Shown here: positions 1 to 11,772 of the stretch, in pieces
Position numbering within the stretch: the stretch's first letter is position 1
Layout of the letters: every line of letters begins with the position of its first letter
Notes under the pieces: model-generated
The model's database searches: none
The model's input: only the letters and a program-made list of their open reading frames with translations
What the model was told of the DNA's origin: nothing
Position numbers and translations under genes: made by a program
Origin: Tretioscincus oriximinensis
Taxonomy: Eukaryota; Chordata; Lepidosauria; Squamata; Gymnophthalmidae
Assembly (NCBI GenBank): GCA_022410635.1
Contig: JAJVDF010001226.1
Coordinates: 155,028 to 219,027 of the forward strand
Length of the DNA: 64,000 bases
Direction: 5' to 3'

Positions 1-117
1 GCCTTGCATCTCTTTGTTGCATCGTTTGCATTTTGCACGCATGCCTGCCTTACCAATAGGCGAACGAGCTTCATTAAAATATTCCCAAACTGGGTCTCTT
101 TTACGGCCTGCTGCCAT
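1..117 (-). CDS. hAT transposase N-terminus with BED zinc finger (partial, cut by window edge)
   Basis: Reading the minus strand from an ATG at 117, all 39 codons to base 1 are open. The peptide starts MAAGRKRDPVWEYFNEAR and includes KCKRCN, the first Cys pair of a BED-type zinc finger (DPVWEYF is the usual BED lead-in). The rest of the finger and the catalytic domain would lie left of base 1. It is the transposase of an integrated hAT element, not a host gene. A domesticated ZBED-like gene is an alternative, but the hAT-like terminus at 776 argues for a transposon. Confidence 0.7.
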   Translation of the reverse strand, partial: MAAGRKRDPVWEYFNEARSPIGKAGMRAKCKRCNKEMQG

Positions 118-776
118 TATAAGGAAAGAATGTAATAAACCTCAGATCGTACACACAAACAGATCCAGANTTGTCTGTCTGTGGCTATGCTGCAGTATTG
201 TGCTCAAAGTTTCACTTTCATTTTCTTGTCTGCTTGCCCTTCCTCCTCCTCACACTTAGATTCACATTCTTCTTGTGTTGTGCAGATCTATTCCACTCCA
301 AACAATCAGAAACATATTGTCTAACTTCTTGGACTTGGCACTGAAGGGGTTGATTCTGTATTCATAGGTTTGTAGAACAATAGGATTAAGGTCTTTTTCT
401 CANCTCTGTTCATGTTGTAACATTTTTGCTGTGAAGAAGAGGCTGGGACCTCTGCGGAGTCAAATTCAGTTTTGAGAACTGCGTAAGTAAAGCGAGCGTC
501 TGTGATAATATAGGAGAGAAACTGCCCACTAATNCTACAGAAACCTCTGGAAGAGCATGGCATTGTGAATGTTACACATATACAGCCTTTATTCTACTGA
601 GTTAAACAACTCAGCTTTATNTCATGATGGAAGAACCTTTGGATGGTAAAATATTTTCCTCAAAAAGCAGTTTATTGGAAAAAAACCCGATTTAAATAAA
701 AAAAATCAGATTTAAATAAAAAAAATCNGATTTTTTTTATTGTTTTAAAAAAAAACATTGATTTTTATCCACCCTG
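1..776 (-). mobile_element. hAT DNA transposon, 5' part
   Basis: On the minus strand the element appears to begin CAGGGTGGATAAAAATCA at 776, followed by A/T-rich repeats of GATTTAAAT type (660-760), then about 540 bp of leader and the transposase start at 117. CAGGG-type ends are common in hAT elements. The other end lies outside the window, so the 8-bp target duplication cannot be tested. Confidence 0.6.
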
Positions 777-927
777 GACACTGGTAATGTATTTATGGGG
801 CTGGCAGGAATGGAAATGTGGATGATTAGTAGCTCAAGTGACTTACCAAGTACTCATTCTCACATTTAAATTTATGTTGTTACTTCCAGCATTCAGCAGT
901 TTGCTACAGCAATTGCTATAGGCAGTT

Positions 928-1000
928 GTTCCCTGAAGAAGTAGACTTGTCCATGAAGGCATATCCTGCCTAACCTTTTCATTGTGGTGTGTCATGAAAG
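928..1000 (+). repeat. Penelope-like element terminal fragment
   Basis: Contains GAAGAAGTAGACTTGTC followed by CATGAAGGCAT, matching the 3' part of the Penelope-like element at 62040-62965 (GAAGAAGTAGACTTGTCTATGAAAGC). Confidence 0.5.
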
Positions 1001-1812
1001 AAGGAAAAAAGCTCTGGTGTTATGATACATACTTTTAGCACTGTCCATGGGATTAAGAAGAAGAGAAAAATCTGTATTTTATAACTGAATAGTCTGTTCT
1101 ATTAAAATACCTGAAAAAAACATTCTTTTTTAAAATCGAGGAACATAATTAAATGTACCTCGCTGTTTTCTGTTTTGGTCTTTACTCAAGAGAAATTTTT
1201 AAACAAGCATGCTTTGGCATTTATGCTGAATTAGACTAGATAAACTGAAAATAAATATCCAGCCATTGTTTTCTCTAGGGATAGATTTGTACTAAGTGTT
1301 ATTTTGGGCTACATTTTGGAATAGAGGTCTGCCATCCACATGCAGCTGTAGACTATGCCNGGCTTAGAGTGGAGCCTATAGTAGTCTACACTGGTACATG
1401 AATGGATAAACCCTATGCTGAGATTTAGCCCAGAATAAGCCTCAGTGTGAATCTATCCTAGGTTACACACTATTACTTTGGCATTTCAAGGATTTGCTTC
1501 TGATGAGTATGTCTATTGTCTCCATTCTTTCTGACATGATTGAAAATAATTTCCCTACAAGCACAGGAATTCTTCTTTCGAGTTAGGAGCTTGCTGGGAA
1601 TTTAGTTAATTATACTGAGCCTATCATGTGGAGAAGAAAATGTTTAATGTCATTTTACCATGTTCTTCACAGCTGCAGTGATTCAGAAGAGACTTGATCT
1701 TTATGACACCTGCTGTATTTATCAAATTACGTAAGCTTGATGGCCAAGCCATCAAAAAGACAGGAAAAAAATAGTAATGTATGTCATGTACTAGTACAAA
1801 TAAGGGTGAAAA

Positions 1813-2388
1813 TAGGCTGACAAGATGACCCTTTTTTGGGGGGGGGAACCCGGTTTTGAGGTGTCTATCCCACCCTCTGGGGGTTGCCATTTCCCCAGTT
1901 TTTGATAATAATAATAATATATTTTTTGTTTTGGAAAAAATTAACTGCACCTGTCCACTGTTGTCTTAGATTGTTATGATCATGTGAACAAACTAATAAA
2001 AAAATGGAAAAAATTCACTGCACCACCACTAGGGGGCTCTGGCATCTGGGGCCAGCTCCTGAAGGCACCCTCCACTCAGTAAAAAAAAATTCTCATGCAC
2101 TTCAAATAATTCTCACACATTTAAAAATATGTTTTGTTTAAAAAAACAATTCATTAGGGGTCTCTAGAAACCGGAGCCAGGTCCTGAAGGTACCCTCCCC
2201 TCTGTAAAAAAATTCTGATGTACTCCAAAAATTCTCAAGAGTTTAAAAATTCTCGCAAACTTAAAAAAATTCTCAAATGCTTAACAGATTTCTCAGGCGG
2301 AAATTTCAGAAGGGAATGCATGTTGGTGGGTAATTTGCATGAATATTGATTACCCCAGTTTGGGCCTCAGAAAATCTGGTCAGTCTAC
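1813..2388. mobile_element. Non-autonomous DNA element with ACCAGAT-type ends
   Basis: The left end TAGGCTGACAAGATGACCC matches the ends of the palindromic element at 61620-61823. The right end, read in reverse, is TAGACTGACCAGATTTTCTG. The middle holds a two-unit direct repeat (2031-2280). Superfamily not determined. Confidence 0.45.
2031..2280. repeat. Tandem duplication, about 125-bp unit x2
   Basis: Each unit starts AGGGG-CTCT, then GGAGCCAG-TCCTGAAGG or its variant, ACCCTCC, and runs into several ATTCTC motifs. The units begin near 2031 and 2156 and have diverged at many positions. Confidence 0.6.
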
Positions 2389-2637
2389 GTGAAAAGAAAC
2401 TTCATTTCATAGAAATATTGCTTTCACAATTACTATTCTACATCAGCTTGGTTTCTACACAAGTGACATCACTTTGATGTCCAAGTTTGTGAAGTTGTAG
2501 GGTTCATTTGTTTTTAGTTTTTAATTTTGCCTCATTTTATAAATGTTTAGGTCAGGACATAACTAGTTAAAAAAAGGTGCATGACATATAAAAGTTAAAA
2601 AGTTACCACTGAGAATTGTAAGAATTTAAGAGGGGTC

Positions 2638-2735
2638 AGTTGGATTGGGCCTCAACCTATCTAGTCCAACATTCTGTCTCACAAACTGGCCCAACAACGG
2701 CTTCCAGGCATCTGAAGCAAAAGAAGAAAGTGCAT
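2638..2735 (-). repeat. CR1 LINE 3'-end remnant
   Basis: TCTAGTCCAACATTCTGTCTCACA matches, in reduced form, the CR1 3' region seen at 24600 and 48780 (CTAGTCCAGCATTCTGTC). Confidence 0.5.
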
Positions 2736-3613
2736 GTNTGCAGATGTGAGTGCCAAAAAAGTCAAAGGGATATTCTTAAAATAAATATGAGTAGCATGTT
2801 TCTAAGATACTTTTGCTTAACTCTTGTGCTTTGTTAAAAAAAACCAGAGGGATTTATTTCACTGGTGGTATGTCTTGACCTTCTCCAGATGAACCCTTGG
2901 ACAAGATAAAGGAGCATATTAGTACCCAGTATGTTGGTTGTCTTTAGCTCAATAATGAAGAGTCTAACATAGCAAGCAATTTATCCAAGCTTAAAGTCCA
3001 TGGCAATACTAATTTATACATAAAATTGTTATTTAATTTTTTTTGGATTCATTAAATTAATGAGCATAGAATATAATGGCAACAGAATTCCATAGCCATT
3101 GCTGAAGTCTTTCCTTTATGATCCTTATAAAAGGCTTTATGAAGCCTGTTTTTGTGTGCAAAAAACCTCCCAGATTATAATGCAAGTAATATCAATGATT
3201 TGTCTTGACATTAAAGAGGAAGCAGAATGGTTTTAACATTTTGAAAGAAAAACTACCTAACAGTGACACCTTTTTCATACTAAAGAATCTATTATTACAA
3301 AGTTCTTAAATAGCGTCAGTGAAACTGTAATGCACTATTCTAAATTATGGATTTGGTTTCCAAGTTTATAGAGTACAAATAGGTGAATGTATTTTGGTTG
3401 AAAACAAAACAGAACCAAATTGGCTGAGCCATTTGGAACACATTTAATCCTTGTTTTGTAAGTTTAATTTGTTCTTTGAGCTAACGAAGCTGTATAATGA
3501 CTTTTCCTAACAATGTCTTAGAAGCAAAAAAATCATTTATTTATTAAAAAACAGGTAAGAATTTAAACTTCTCAAGTGAAATCTATTAGAACGTTTGTTT
3601 CTATAGTGAAATA

Positions 3614-3957
3614 CAGTGGTACCTCGGTTCTCGAACGCCTTGAAAGTCGACCAAATCGGTGTTCGACCGGCAGATTCCAGAAACTTTTGTCCTGGAATCC
3701 GAACACATATTTGGAACTCGAACTTCCTTCGGCGTTCTTTCGGCCAGGCGCGCCTTGCTGACATCATCAGAGTGCGTTTTTTCGGCCAGGCGCGCCTTGC
3801 TGAGGTCATCAGAGTGCGTTTTTTCGGCCCGGCGCGCCTTGCTGAGGTCATCAGAGTGCGTTTTTTCGGCCNGGCGCACCTTGCTTCGGTTCTCGAACAA
3901 ATTGGTTCTCGACCGTCCTGCCGGAACGAATTGTGTTCGAGAACCGAGGTACCACTG
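3614..3957. mobile_element. Tc1/mariner-type MITE with internal minisatellite
   Basis: Terminal inverted repeats begin CAGTGGTACCTCGGTTCTCG and end with the exact reverse complement. The element is flanked by TA on both sides (3612-3613 and 3958-3959), the usual mariner target duplication. Inside lie about 3.5 copies of a 42-bp GC-rich unit (3736-3885). No transposase. The long overlapping ORFs here come from the 42-bp period being a multiple of three. Confidence 0.8.
3736..3885. repeat. 42-bp minisatellite, about 3.5 units
   Basis: Unit contains GGCCAGGCGCGCCTTGCTGA followed by GTCATCAGAGTGCGTTTTTTC. It is strikingly GC-rich and CpG-rich against AT-rich surroundings. Confidence 0.8.
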
Positions 3958-4130
3958 TATTTCTGTATATAATTGCATAAAACAAACATGGAGGGATAAA
4001 GTTGTATTTGCAAACGCATTCCTATCTGCTCTCCTTCGACTAAGGTGGGTACAAAAGAAAAGCATTTCAAAGTCATGGCATCATATATTCATCTCTGTTG
4101 ATGAAGAAGAAGCAGGTGAAGGAGTAGACA

Positions 4131-4412
4131 GCAGTTTCTATACCCCACTTTTCTCACCTTTCAAAAGCACTCAGAGGCTTACATTTTGCCCGAAGGCTGA
4201 CATTCTATCTTATCCAATAGGCTGTGGTGGTTCCCATGTATCTACTTACAATCCACTGCAATTTCTTGCAATTCATGCTTTCNAAAAGCTGGTTTGGCTA
4301 GAGCTACAGGCTAGTGGATTGTGCTCACCCCTCCCCATGTCCAACACAGGGCTTCGAAACCCGATCTCCCCGCTGAGAGACTGTTTCCTAAACGACTGAG
4401 CCATAAACGACT
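4131..4412 (-). repeat. tRNA-derived SINE (Sauria-like), full length
   Basis: On the minus strand the head carries an A-box-like TGGCTCAGTCGTTTAGG and a B-box GGGTTTCGAAGCCC, followed by TAGCCTGTAGCTCTAG. The tail reads AAGCCTCTGAGTGCTTTTGA then AGAAAAGTGGGGTATAGAAAC. Same family as 13353, 31343 and 59656. Confidence 0.75.
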
Positions 4413-5023
4413 GCCTTATAAAAGCTTGGATGCCTAGCAGTCATAGGAAGCTGCAGCAGGACTGGCAGTAGCAGCTGTAGCGAGGAGGACAAAATGGAGC
4501 TGTTCTGCTGCTGGCGGAAGGACCTGCTGAGAAGCATAGTCTTAGCAACAGGAAGCTTATTTCACCCAGNCTGCGCATGGCCCTGCCCCTCAGACTATAA
4601 CTCTCAGCCTGCATCACAGTTTACCCAATCTGGACCACCGGAAACTTGTTTCCTACCTACAGGAAGTTGGCCATAGCCAATATTCCACTCTTCTCAGCTT
4701 TATCTCTTGGAGTTTCTCATGATTGTTGTCCTCACTCCAGGTTTGTACTTAATTTTCAATTTAAATTTTGCACAATTAGCCTCTTGTTCTCAATCATTTC
4801 CATTATTAGATCTCCTTTTTTTTAGTCTTGTTTCATCCCACAACTGTATTTTCTTCATTATATTCTCCTGCTTCAAGCATTCTTATTTCTACGGTTATAT
4901 TTTCCCTTTTTTCAACCAGATAATGATCTCTAAAGACAACACATTATAATCAAAATTTGATTTCTTCTTTATAGGATAACTGCCAGTCCATGACAGGCTC
5001 AGGTTATCTCCAGTCATTATCTA

Positions 5024-5300
5024 CTAGTTGGTTAAGCCCATTCCTGTTCCAATAATAGAACGGGCTTTCTAGCTGCCGTTCTCCCATCCCCACCTGCCTG
5101 TCAGTGCTGTTTTTTCTCCCCTGCCCTTCACTTCCCTCCCCTCTGTTCCCATCCCTACTGCTGCTGCTTCTCCCCTCCTTCTTCTCTTCCCCCTGCCTTT
5201 CCACCACTTCCCCCCCTTTTCCTTCTCTTCCCGTCCTTCCACCCACCCTTCCACTGTTTCTCCCCTCCTCCAAACCTACCTCTCTTCCAGGATCCACACC
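5024..5300 (-). mobile_element. Probable Helitron 3' end with polypurine stretch
   Basis: Read on the minus strand, a purine-rich tract is followed by a hairpin (stem AAGCCC/GGGCTT plus GTTC/GAAC, 5034-5067), six bases, then CTAG, followed by T. Hairpin plus terminal CTAG before a T is the classical Helitron 3' end. The 5' end was not found. Confidence 0.5.
5099..5290. repeat. Polypyrimidine tract on + strand
   Basis: Nearly pure C/T for about 190 bp (CTTCCCTCCCC, TCCTTCTTCTCTTCC and similar). Open frames on both strands are composition artefacts. It forms the body of the probable Helitron fragment. Confidence 0.7.
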
Positions 5301-5754
5301 TGCCTTTTCACTACTTCTCTGGAACTTTATGTAGGGTATGTTTCCGTTATTTTGGAGTATTCAGGAACAAAGCATTACTAAGATTATTTCACTTTGCGCA
5401 GCCGATAGCATTTTAGCATATCATACAGTGGCACAATAGTTATAATGAGATACGTGTAGCCCTCAACTTTATGAGCCAACCTGGAACTAATTTTTGCTTG
5501 CATAGCAGGTGGCAATATAAAGCTGGGTTAAAGCTGAGTGCTTCTACAAATGNAACTTTGTAAAATGGGAGCTTGTAAAGTGAAGTCTACTTATATATAC
5601 AAATATTGACAAAAGTTGAACATAGTCCTTGCTTTATCCTGACAGCCTTTTACCCAGCCATAGTTTGTTTGTTAAAATGAAATCTAGTGAGAAAGTTCTG
5701 TTGGCAAATGTCATCTTCTTTATAAAGCATCCTCTACAAGCAATTTGGTATCTG

Positions 5755-6000
5755 CAGGACAGTAGCCTGGATAGCTTTAAGAATCCTTGTAACCAAGTGT
5801 ATCTGTAGCTACTAACATGGATGTCTTGATACTGGGCTGGAGCAACAGGCAGCATTCCTGAAATACTACTTGCAGGGAGTTGAGAACAGGTGAGGATTTT
5901 GGTAGGTGCCGCATGTTGGCCATTGTGTTAGATAGCNCTATGGACTAGATGGGCTGTGGCCTGGTTCAGTAGGGCTCCTCTTATGTTCTTGTATTCTTAT
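5755..6000 (+). repeat. CR1 LINE 3' end
   Basis: GGAGCAACAGGCAGCATTCC, then TTGCAGGGAGTTGAGAACAGG and TAGATGGGCTGTGGCCTGGTT, ending in CTCTTATGTTCTT. This is the 3' UTR of the CR1 family found at 7195 and 48732. Confidence 0.75.
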
Positions 6001-6185
6001 TATTAAGGGAGGCGTTTGTTTGGATTTTGCTAGGTTCATAGCAATTGTGGTATTCTAATTCTAAGTTGGAGAGCATGCACTCCAAGGAATGGGGACCAGA
6101 GTAGGTGTATGCTAAAAACAAGTGTTATGACAGAATTCCATCACTGCAATAGTAACTATTTTGATTATAGATATTTTGCTAATAT

Positions 6186-6226
6186 GTCCTTTGGTAGCCC
6201 TTTATAAAAATGGGCCACCAAAGGAC
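6186..6226. other. Hairpin, 15-bp stem
   Basis: GTCCTTTGGTAGCCC (6186-6200) pairs with GGGCCACCAAAGGAC (6212-6226) with one mismatch around an 11-base loop. Function unknown; may be a tiny foldback remnant. Confidence 0.5.
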
Positions 6227-7194
6227 AAATAAGTTAAAACTTTGGGAACTGCTCTTCTGATTCACTAAATATATTGGACACTATTCTTATTGCTGGCCAT
6301 TTAAAGAATGTTATTTAGTTTAACATAGTAGATAATTTGTTTACACACAAATAGACTCTCCCAATCCAGACATATTAGCTTGTTACGGGGATGATTGAAA
6401 TTAGGCATGCTTGTCTTGCTGTAAAAATGTTAGATAATTGTACTAATATTTCCAATGTGTTAAATTACAGTGGATGTTGCCCAAATAAATGTTTGATCAA
6501 ACAAGAGCAACAACTTTGTGCCCTGGGCTTTCTGCATCATAAACTCCTGTTATATAAAATGTCATCTCAGCCATATAATTTGTTTATTGGAAAATTGGGA
6601 GGTCACAGTTAGCTAAAGCCTTTAGAATTTATGGTCATTAACTTCATTTGGGCACTCACATTTACAGGCCTTGAGTCACCCAAGATTGGTTATGCAGCTT
6701 GGAGACACTGTTGCAAAAGTTTGTGACTTTTGTTTTTGGACTATCCCTTGCATAACCTGGGAATTGATTATTGCAATTCAAAATTCAATTGATCAGTCTT
6801 TTTTATACTGAAACAAGATAAAAAAACTTCTGTTATTCTTCTCAGAATATGAACTTTATGATAAGCATTCGGTGCTTGGGAATTCATTAGTCAGTTCTTC
6901 TAATCAAATGGAAATCATCAATTAAGCCCATTATTCCCATTACATACATAAGTATGAATTATTGCTTGTCTCTCTTAAAAGAATCTGATATCAGGTGCAG
7001 CATCTTTGATCCAAACGCAGTTTGCTTTTTTTCCATGTAAATGAGGATAGCCAGGTAGAACCTGAGTGAAAAGTTCTCCTTTATTCTTTTTAATCCTGAT
7101 TGAATGTTAATTTTCCTATGAAAAGATAGGCTTTGATACTGCCTGTTATTTTGGCCAATCAGTGCCAATGAGTCAGAATGTTCGTATGAAATGG

Positions 7195-7583
7195 TTTAGA
7201 AAAGTGTAGAAATGGTGTAGAAAAGTGAGAACAGACAAAGGAAAGTATTTTTTCACCCAGAGGGTCCTCGGCCTGTGGAATTTACTTCCTGAAGAGGTAG
7301 TGGTAGCTAACAGCTTGGATAGTTTCAAGACAGGACTAGACAGGTTTATGGACACTAAAGGTATAAATGGATACTAAGATAGTTGTCTGGATGTAGCCTC
7401 CGGGATGGAGCAACAGGCAGGACTCTTGAAATACCATTTGCAGGGAGTCACGAACAGGAGCAGCATATTTTGCTTTCCTCTGTTTGGACTGCCCAGGTGC
7501 ATCTGGTGGGCCTCTGTGTGACACAGAATGCTGGACTCGATGGGCTGTGGCCTGATCCAGTATGGCTCTTCTTATGTTCTTAT
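7195..7583 (+). repeat. CR1 LINE 3' end with ORF2 C-terminus
   Basis: The sequence first encodes the end of CR1 ORF2 (peptide similar to LWNLLPEEVVVANSLDSF, from TGGAATTTACTTCCTGAAGA), then the 3' UTR shared with other copies, ending CTCTTCTTATGTTCTTA at 7582. Confidence 0.85.
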
Positions 7584-7814
7584 TGAGTCTGAGTTACAAC
7601 TATGTACATTGTTAAATAAATTCATTTCCATGTTGTACAGTTCAAAGTTTTATAAAAGAAAAAAATGAGAACAGCCAGTATGAGATATTATTTTACTAGC
7701 CTAGAATTGATGAAATAAGACCAGAAGAGAGAGATGATGATCAAAGTGTTGTGGTAGAAATCAAAGAAGTAATTGTATTAGTCTATATAAGAATTTCTAG
7801 CAAGGGAGCATCTA

Positions 7815-8000
7815 GCAAGAGAGCACGGTGGTGCAGAGATTAAGAGCAATGGTCTTTCAACAGAGAGATTGGAGTTTGCAGCCTTATGTATCTGTGAGTT
7901 CCCTCTACTGGTCTTAGCTTCAGCCAACCTAGCTGTTGGAAAGCAAGTAAATGCAAGTAGATTAATAAATACCACCGCAATGTGATGGGGCAAGATCGAT
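7815..8000 (+). repeat. tRNA-type SINE remnant, second family
   Basis: Starts GAGCACGGTGGTGCAGAGATTAA (A-box-like) and continues with CAGCCAACCTAGCTGTTGGA and AAATGCAAGTAGATTAATA, a wording known from squamate SINEs. Confidence 0.5.
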
Positions 8001-8299
8001 ATAAGCATTTGGGTGAAAAATAGCTTATATGTTGTTCTGAACTGAAGAGTTGGGGATGTCAAGGACAGACAGTAGTTTGGGAGGAACTGGCAGCAACAGG
8101 TAAAGAATGTTATTCTAATTATATTCAGTTTACACTACTGAGAATACTCTGAACTCTAGTTAACCTCACAAACCTACTAAGGGTTTGTGCTTTATGAAGC
8201 TGAACAACACTTTCGTTAACTTATGCCAAACATCATATGTGACCTCTCTTCTNACCTGGGTTTGCCCAACTGTCAAGATATGAGTTGGCCACTATCCCT

Positions 8300-8362
8300 A
8301 CACTGAGTTCCTTTGGGTGAGAAGGACAGGTATAAAATCCCAATTCTTATTCTTCTTGAATT
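8300..8362 (+). repeat. SINE tail fragment
   Basis: GAGTTCCTTTGGGTGAGAAG then GGTATAAAATCCCAATTCTT, the tail shared with the Sauria-like SINEs. Confidence 0.55.
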
Positions 8363-8739
8363 TTAAAAGACTACCTTTGCTACAATAATCCTTTGCTAAA
8401 AAGTTTTATATTAGAACATCATGTATTGACAGTTTGGAGGTGAGACATCCAAACTATCCTGTAAACCTGAATTATGTATTTAAGCATCTTCTATAGGTCT
8501 GGGTATGCTGAGTTGTTTGGATGTGTGACTAGGGGACAATCTCATTGTTTAGACATCAGAATAAAATCTGTAGATGGAAATTACTGCAGCTTGTGAAGCT
8601 CTTTCAAATTCTTCTAATCTTTGTTTCACTGCCTTCACATATCAATTATTCATTTGTCATTTTTTTCATATTAGATATTAGGATGCTTTGAATTATTCTA
8701 GATGGAGGGAACAGAGGATAGACAAAATGATGTGCTAGT

Positions 8740-9260
8740 ATTATCCAGTGATCGTCTAGACACATTTCAGTCTGGTTTCAAGCCTGGTCATGGTACGGAA
8801 ACCATCTTGGTTGCCCTGGTTGATGACCTTATCTGGGAGTGGGAGTTGGATATTGCAACTGTGCTGATTCTCCTGGATCTCTTGGCAGCTTTTGAAACCA
8901 TTTACCATGATAATCCTCCAGGAAAGACTAAAGAGTTGATTAGGAGTTGGTGGCATGGCATTGCAGTGGTTCCACTCCTATCGTCAAGGCTGCTTCCAGA
9001 GAGTTAAGTTGTAAGATTCTTTCTCAACACCCTGGGAACTCACTTGTGGAGTTCCTCTGGGATCCATCTTATCTATCTTGCTGTTTAACATCAGGAGAGG
9101 TCATCAGGAGATTTGGAGTGAAGTAGATGACACTCAGCTCTATCTCTCTGTTCCATCTGAATCAGGAGAGGTGGTTGAAGTGCCTGTCAAATGCCTGAAG
9201 GCAGTAATGGNCTGGATTGGGGAGCAACAAATTGAAGCTGAATCTAAACAAGATGGAAGT
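8740..9260 (+). pseudogene. LINE reverse transcriptase remnant (CR1/L2-clade type)
   Basis: Contains QSGFKPGHGTETILVALVDD, LLDLLAAFETI (RT block with the first catalytic Asp), GVPLGSIL and, after a gap, DDTQLYLSVPSESGE (the YADD-box region has lost its first residues). Frames shift and stops occur between blocks, so it is dead. The matching C-terminal part of this LINE type is seen at 44690-45165. Confidence 0.7.
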
Positions 9261-11772
9261 TCAGCTTATAATGCATACATTTGTTTAAATTTCCTCTTTT
9301 ATAAATCCATTAAAGCTGCAACTGTCCTATCCTGTTTATGGCAGGCATACTCTGACCTCTCTAAGGTTACAAGAGTTATGATCAAGCAACCAGAGCATTG
9401 CTGTAATAGCTTAACAAACGTTCTGTCTGTGGCATTGTTTTTGAAATGCCAAAATATGTGTGTATCAGGGGACTCATCAATTTTTTTTAGTTTTTGGGCA
9501 GTTAGGGTGCATTTTAAACTGAAGTATCAACTCCTGTTGATGTTGAGAAAATTAAGTGAGAATGAATATTCAGTGAAGCTTCCTGGAGAGTTGCATGTGC
9601 AACACACAACAAAGCAGGTTTCATAGTTAGAGGATTAGCCCCAATACAGCAGAAAGCCTGTTTGGTGACCATAGTGATGAGATTTACTAATATGCATTTG
9701 CCATTAATTCANTCCTACTCATTATCTCATTCTTTCAAAGGAACAGCAGAGAAAATCTCAAAAGCCTTGTGGGCGGTTCACTGTCCCACAGGGAAACCTG
9801 CATCCAAGTGTGTCCTATTTTCCATCGTGAAGTGACAGAGGGACCCTTCTCATTTCAATTTCACAGGCTAGATATTATGTATTTATGCATTTTATACAGT
9901 TGGATTGTGCACTGAATTTTCAAGGCAAATAATCATAATCATAAATATATGAGCCAGTTCCCAGCTTTCTAGGAAATGGGACTCAAGATAATTCTTCAAA
10001 CAAATTTAAATGGTGGTAGATTTCATGATCAGAGAGCACATTCAGACTCCTACCCAAAAGTGTTCTATTTTTCTGGTTTCATTTCCTTTCCCATGAGGAA
10101 GTCAGAAGTGTCAGAAGTTATGGGCAAACTTACTTCATTGTGTCTTGATGGTCACAATGGTGCCGGGNCCCTTTAAATGGAACACTTGCCCTCCTATAGT
10201 GGGCCAGGACAGGCTATGAAAGGGAGTGGCTGATAGAAATATAGGGTGGTTATTTTTTAAAGGTAGGTGTGTGAAAGGGAGAGAAAGAGTTTATGAATTG
10301 GAGACTGCATGTGACTNAATAAAAGGCTGATTGTGGTTGTAAGGGCTTGCATCTGTGGCCTGGGTGATTAGTATATTCATCTATGTGAGAAAGGAAGCCT
10401 ATTTGGAAAGCCTGAGACTGAGTAGGTCTTACAAGCCTTGCTATTTTATTGCACTTGAAAGCTATACATCATTTCAAGATGAGGTTGAAATGGTTTTAGA
10501 AGTCTGTAAAATCAGTAAACTAGTTTTGTCGTCGTCATGCTTCTGTTCCTTATTTAAGAATTGTCTTCACTAGTAATAGTCGGAGCTCCTGGACAGGAAG
10601 AAAATTCTGTGAGCTCGTAATATTAATAATAATATTAATAGTATTAATAATGTTTGGCAAAAAAGAGTTAAAGAGAGCTGTTGTTCATCTATCATTCAGG
10701 AATAATAAATGTCCCAGCAGGCCCTGTTACAATTCCGCATAAGGCCTGTAGCCTCTTTCCTGGAACAGAATATGACCTAGCACAGAAACGGTTTATATAT
10801 CATGCACTAATAGTCTAGGTTTACAACACCTTCCGCAATGGTTGGAATACTTCTGGATATTTGGGGTGTGGTAATTTTTCTGAAAATCTGGAATTAAGTG
10901 GCAGATTTCCACATGCCCAGCTATAAATTATACAAATTATAATAATTGAGGTGGCAATTGTAATGCTGATGTTGGTGTGATGACTGTACTGGATAGCATT
11001 TGTGTACATGCATGTGTGCTGTCAGACTAGGTGAGTAAGTGTGAGAAGACAGCACTTCCTTTCTTCTGCCCTCTGCCCACTTCCTGCACAATCCTATTGC
11101 AGTGGACCAGGTGGCATTTCTATGCCTGCCACCATCTTGCCTCTCTGTTCCAGTGGGAATGGGCCAAAGTTGAACAACATACTAGCACCACCACCCTCCT
11201 TTTCTAACCAGGTGGGACTGGAGCCAGCAGCCAATTCAACAGAATTCAGCGGAGTCTTCTTTTAATGTAATGCTTAACAAATTATCTATTTGTCTTTCGT
11301 TGGGAACAAAATAGTGATGTACAATTACAATCAATTAAGAGATATGCCAATAAGCACTCGGTGCTCATTTACAAATGTTAAGCCCATAACTCAAATCATG
11401 TTACTGGAACTTCTTGATGCACATATTAAGTACTGTTCCTAAGCTTCGTAAGTTTGGTTTTACAAATAAATGGTGTAGAGCTTATTTAAAATGTAAGAGG
11501 CACACAGGGAATAATTGTCATACAATGCAAGTAGCANCTAAGCAAGTGACAACAGTAACACACAATTAGCAACTCTTAAATATTTTCAGTTCAGGAAAAT
11601 TAGTCAGATTGCAATTATTAGCAGTGAGAAGGGACACTTGGCAACATTTTATAGTGATCCTAGAACAAGATCCTGCCTAGATCCAAGACCTATTGTTAAA
11701 GGTAGTTTCTTGGCACCTTCTGGTTGTGATCCAAAAATGTATAGTCAGGGAGACACAAATTAAAGACTGCTA

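Noticed and set aside
3537..4399. Overlapping ORFs of 118-246 codons on both strands
   Set aside because: They lie in the mariner MITE and its 42-bp minisatellite plus a SINE; open because the period is a multiple of three, not a gene.
5004..5334. Gly/Arg/Glu-rich and Pro/Ser/Leu-rich ORFs on opposite strands
   Set aside because: Purine/pyrimidine composition artefact in a low-complexity tract.
9976..10176. ORF starting MGLKIILQT considered as GABRG1 exon 1
   Set aside because: No donor in the phase needed for exon 2 and no convincing signal peptide cleavage region.
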